NCBI RefSeq assembly: GCF_025370875.1
Contig: NZ_JAMXFD010000002.1
Span: 488,218-552,217 of the forward strand
Origin: Laspinema palackyanum D2c
Lineage (GTDB): Bacteria > Cyanobacteriota > Cyanobacteriia > Cyanobacteriales > Laspinemataceae
Reading direction: 5' to 3'
Length of the DNA: 64,000 nt
The notes under the pieces were generated by a model. The model saw only the letters and a program-made list of their open reading frames with translations. It was not told where the DNA came from and did no database searches. This document shows, piece after piece, positions 63,131 through 64,000 of this stretch; position 1 is the first letter of the stretch, and every line of letters begins with the position of its first letter. The translations under genes were made by a program, and so were the position numbers.

Positions 63131-64000
63131 ATGAACCGCAACGTTCGCAGATTCTTAAATGTCGCCTTGGGTTTACTGATGGCAGTCGCCTGGTCGATAG
63201 GTTTTATCCCTGATATGGCTACATCTGAAACTCCAGCGCGGGAAGAAATTCGTGGGGTCTGGTTGACCAATGTGGGGAGTGATGTCTTGTTTGTGCCTGG
63301 GGCGGTTCATCATGCCTTGCAGGAACTCTCCGACCTTAATTTTAATACAGTTTATCCCGTGGTTTGGAATCGGGGACAGACTTTTTATCCGAGTGTAGCC
63401 TCTAAGCAGGTAACTGGGCGATCGCAGGATTGGTTGCTCTCCCTGATGCGGGGCAGTAACGATGTCCTCGGGGAAATTATCGCCGATGGTCAGTCTCTGG
63501 GGTTGCGGGTGGTGCCCTGGTTTGAGTATGGGTTCATGGCACCCGCCAATTCAGAATTAGTGAAACGCCACCCAGACTGGGTAACTCGACACCAGGATAA
63601 CAGTGAGAATCTGCGAGAGGAAGAATTAGCCCCAATTTTTAACGAAAATCCCTTAACGATTCAGCAGGTTTGGTTAAATCCCCTCCATCCCGAGGTGCAA
63701 AATTTTCTCCTGCGGTTAATTGTGGAAGTGGTAGCCAATTATCCCATTGATGCGATTCAATTTGATGATAATTTTGGTTTGCCGGTTGAGTTAGGATATG
63801 ACCCTTATACCATCGCCCTCTATCAAGCAGAACATTGGGGAGATACTCCCCCCAGTAATCCCTATAATGCTCAGTGGGTACGTTGGCGGGCGGACAAGAT
63901 TAATGATTTTATGGAACGCATCTACCAAGCGGTGCAATTTGTCAATCCTCATTGTTCGATTTCCCTGGCAGCCAATTCTCAAAGTTTTGCCTATAGTTAC
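63131..64000 (+). CDS. GHL10-family glycoside hydrolase (partial, runs off the window)
   Basis: First 290 codons of a gene that continues past the window. A hydrophobic N-terminus (FLNVALGLLMAVAWSIGFIP) acts as signal peptide or anchor; the catalytic domain begins EEIRGVWLTNVGSDVLFVPG and goes on NTVYPVVWNRGQTFYPS, VVPWFEYGFMAP, WLNPLHPEVQNFLLRLIVEV and IDAIQFDDNFG. This is the DUF187/GHL10 family of putative glycosyl hydrolases. The ATG at 63131 is the only start before the conserved strand. The active site is partly in view (IQFDDNF); the rest is missing. Confidence 0.87.
   Translation, partial: MNRNVRRFLNVALGLLMAVAWSIGFIPDMATSETPAREEIRGVWLTNVGSDVLFVPGAVHHALQELSDLNFNTVYPVVWNRGQTFYPSVASKQVTGRSQDWLLSLMRGSNDVLGEIIADGQSLGLRVVPWFEYGFMAPANSELVKRHPDWVTRHQDNSENLREEELAPIFNENPLTIQQVWLNPLHPEVQNFLLRLIVEVVANYPIDAIQFDDNFGLPVELGYDPYTIALYQAEHWGDTPPSNPYNAQWVRWRADKINDFMERIYQAVQFVNPHCSISLAANSQSFAYSY

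Noticed and set aside
1-64000. GCGATCGC octamers as regulatory sites
   Set aside because: They are HIP1 sites, abundant in and between genes across cyanobacteria, and carry no gene-specific signal here.

Overview
The window looks like chromosomal DNA of a cyanobacterium. The octamer GCGATCGC (HIP1) occurs throughout, inside and between genes. Lineage-typical genes include a PcxA/CemA homologue, a CGLD27-like protein, a 47-residue high-light-inducible protein, glutamine synthetase inactivating factors of the IF7 type, a group 3 sigma factor like SigF and several pentapeptide-repeat proteins. The abundance of short palindromic and MITE-like repeats between genes fits a filamentous, Oscillatoria-like organism. 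That last point is inference; no rRNA or other marker is present to fix the genus.

Layout. 0-6.7 kb: two polyamine-type ABC permeases, a WcaF-like acetyltransferase, PcxA, and a large AddB-like protein with a P-loop. 6.7-7.1 kb: a dense cluster of an oriented 26-bp palindromic repeat. 7.1-11.2 kb: asparaginase, CGLD27-like, rsfS, yqeK and a WcaI-like glycosyltransferase, all on the minus strand. 11.8-19.4 kb: a membrane protein, the Hli protein, two adjacent pentapeptide proteins, the gifA pair under an NtcA-type promoter, a zinc-ribbon/repeat protein and a GH57 branching enzyme. 19.7-29.4 kb: a run of mostly uncharacterised proteins built from two recurring modules (called N-module and C-module here), placed around a mechanosensitive channel with a cyclic-nucleotide domain, plus an M48 protease. 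29.6-37.4 kb: two secreted paralogues ending in PVRALW, an L,D-transpeptidase, a TPR protein, a YeaQ-type membrane protein and small or unknown genes. 37.7-38.5 kb: a decayed P-loop NTPase gene. 39.2-42.7 kb: a PgpH-like 7TM-HD phosphodiesterase and a MalG-type permease. 43.7-50.4 kb: 5-FTHF cyclo-ligase, then GDP-fucose and exopolysaccharide genes (fcl, gmd with an intein, a WcaJ-like transferase, a glycosyltransferase). 50.4-58.6 kb: a TRAP-type binding protein, an EamA exporter, a response regulator, argG, a STAS protein, a translationally coupled coiled-coil pair and SigF. 58.8-64 kb: a secreted pentapeptide protein, two hypotheticals (one with a hairpin over its ribosome site), an ABC-F ATPase and the start of a GHL10 glycoside hydrolase that runs off the window.

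How it fits together. Envelope and surface functions dominate: GDP-fucose supply and sugar transferases, an L,D-transpeptidase, a lipoprotein with an SGNH-like domain, and secreted pentapeptide and PVRALW proteins. Nitrogen control appears at gifA, where a perfect GTA-N8-TAC site lies over the expected -35 region, as expected for NtcA repression. The items most worth follow-up are the gmd intein, the two-module protein family around the MscS-like channel, the divergent second IF7 copy, the hairpin over a translation start near 60.5 kb, and the oriented repeat clusters. No CRISPR array, complete insertion sequence, tRNA or rRNA gene was recognised.
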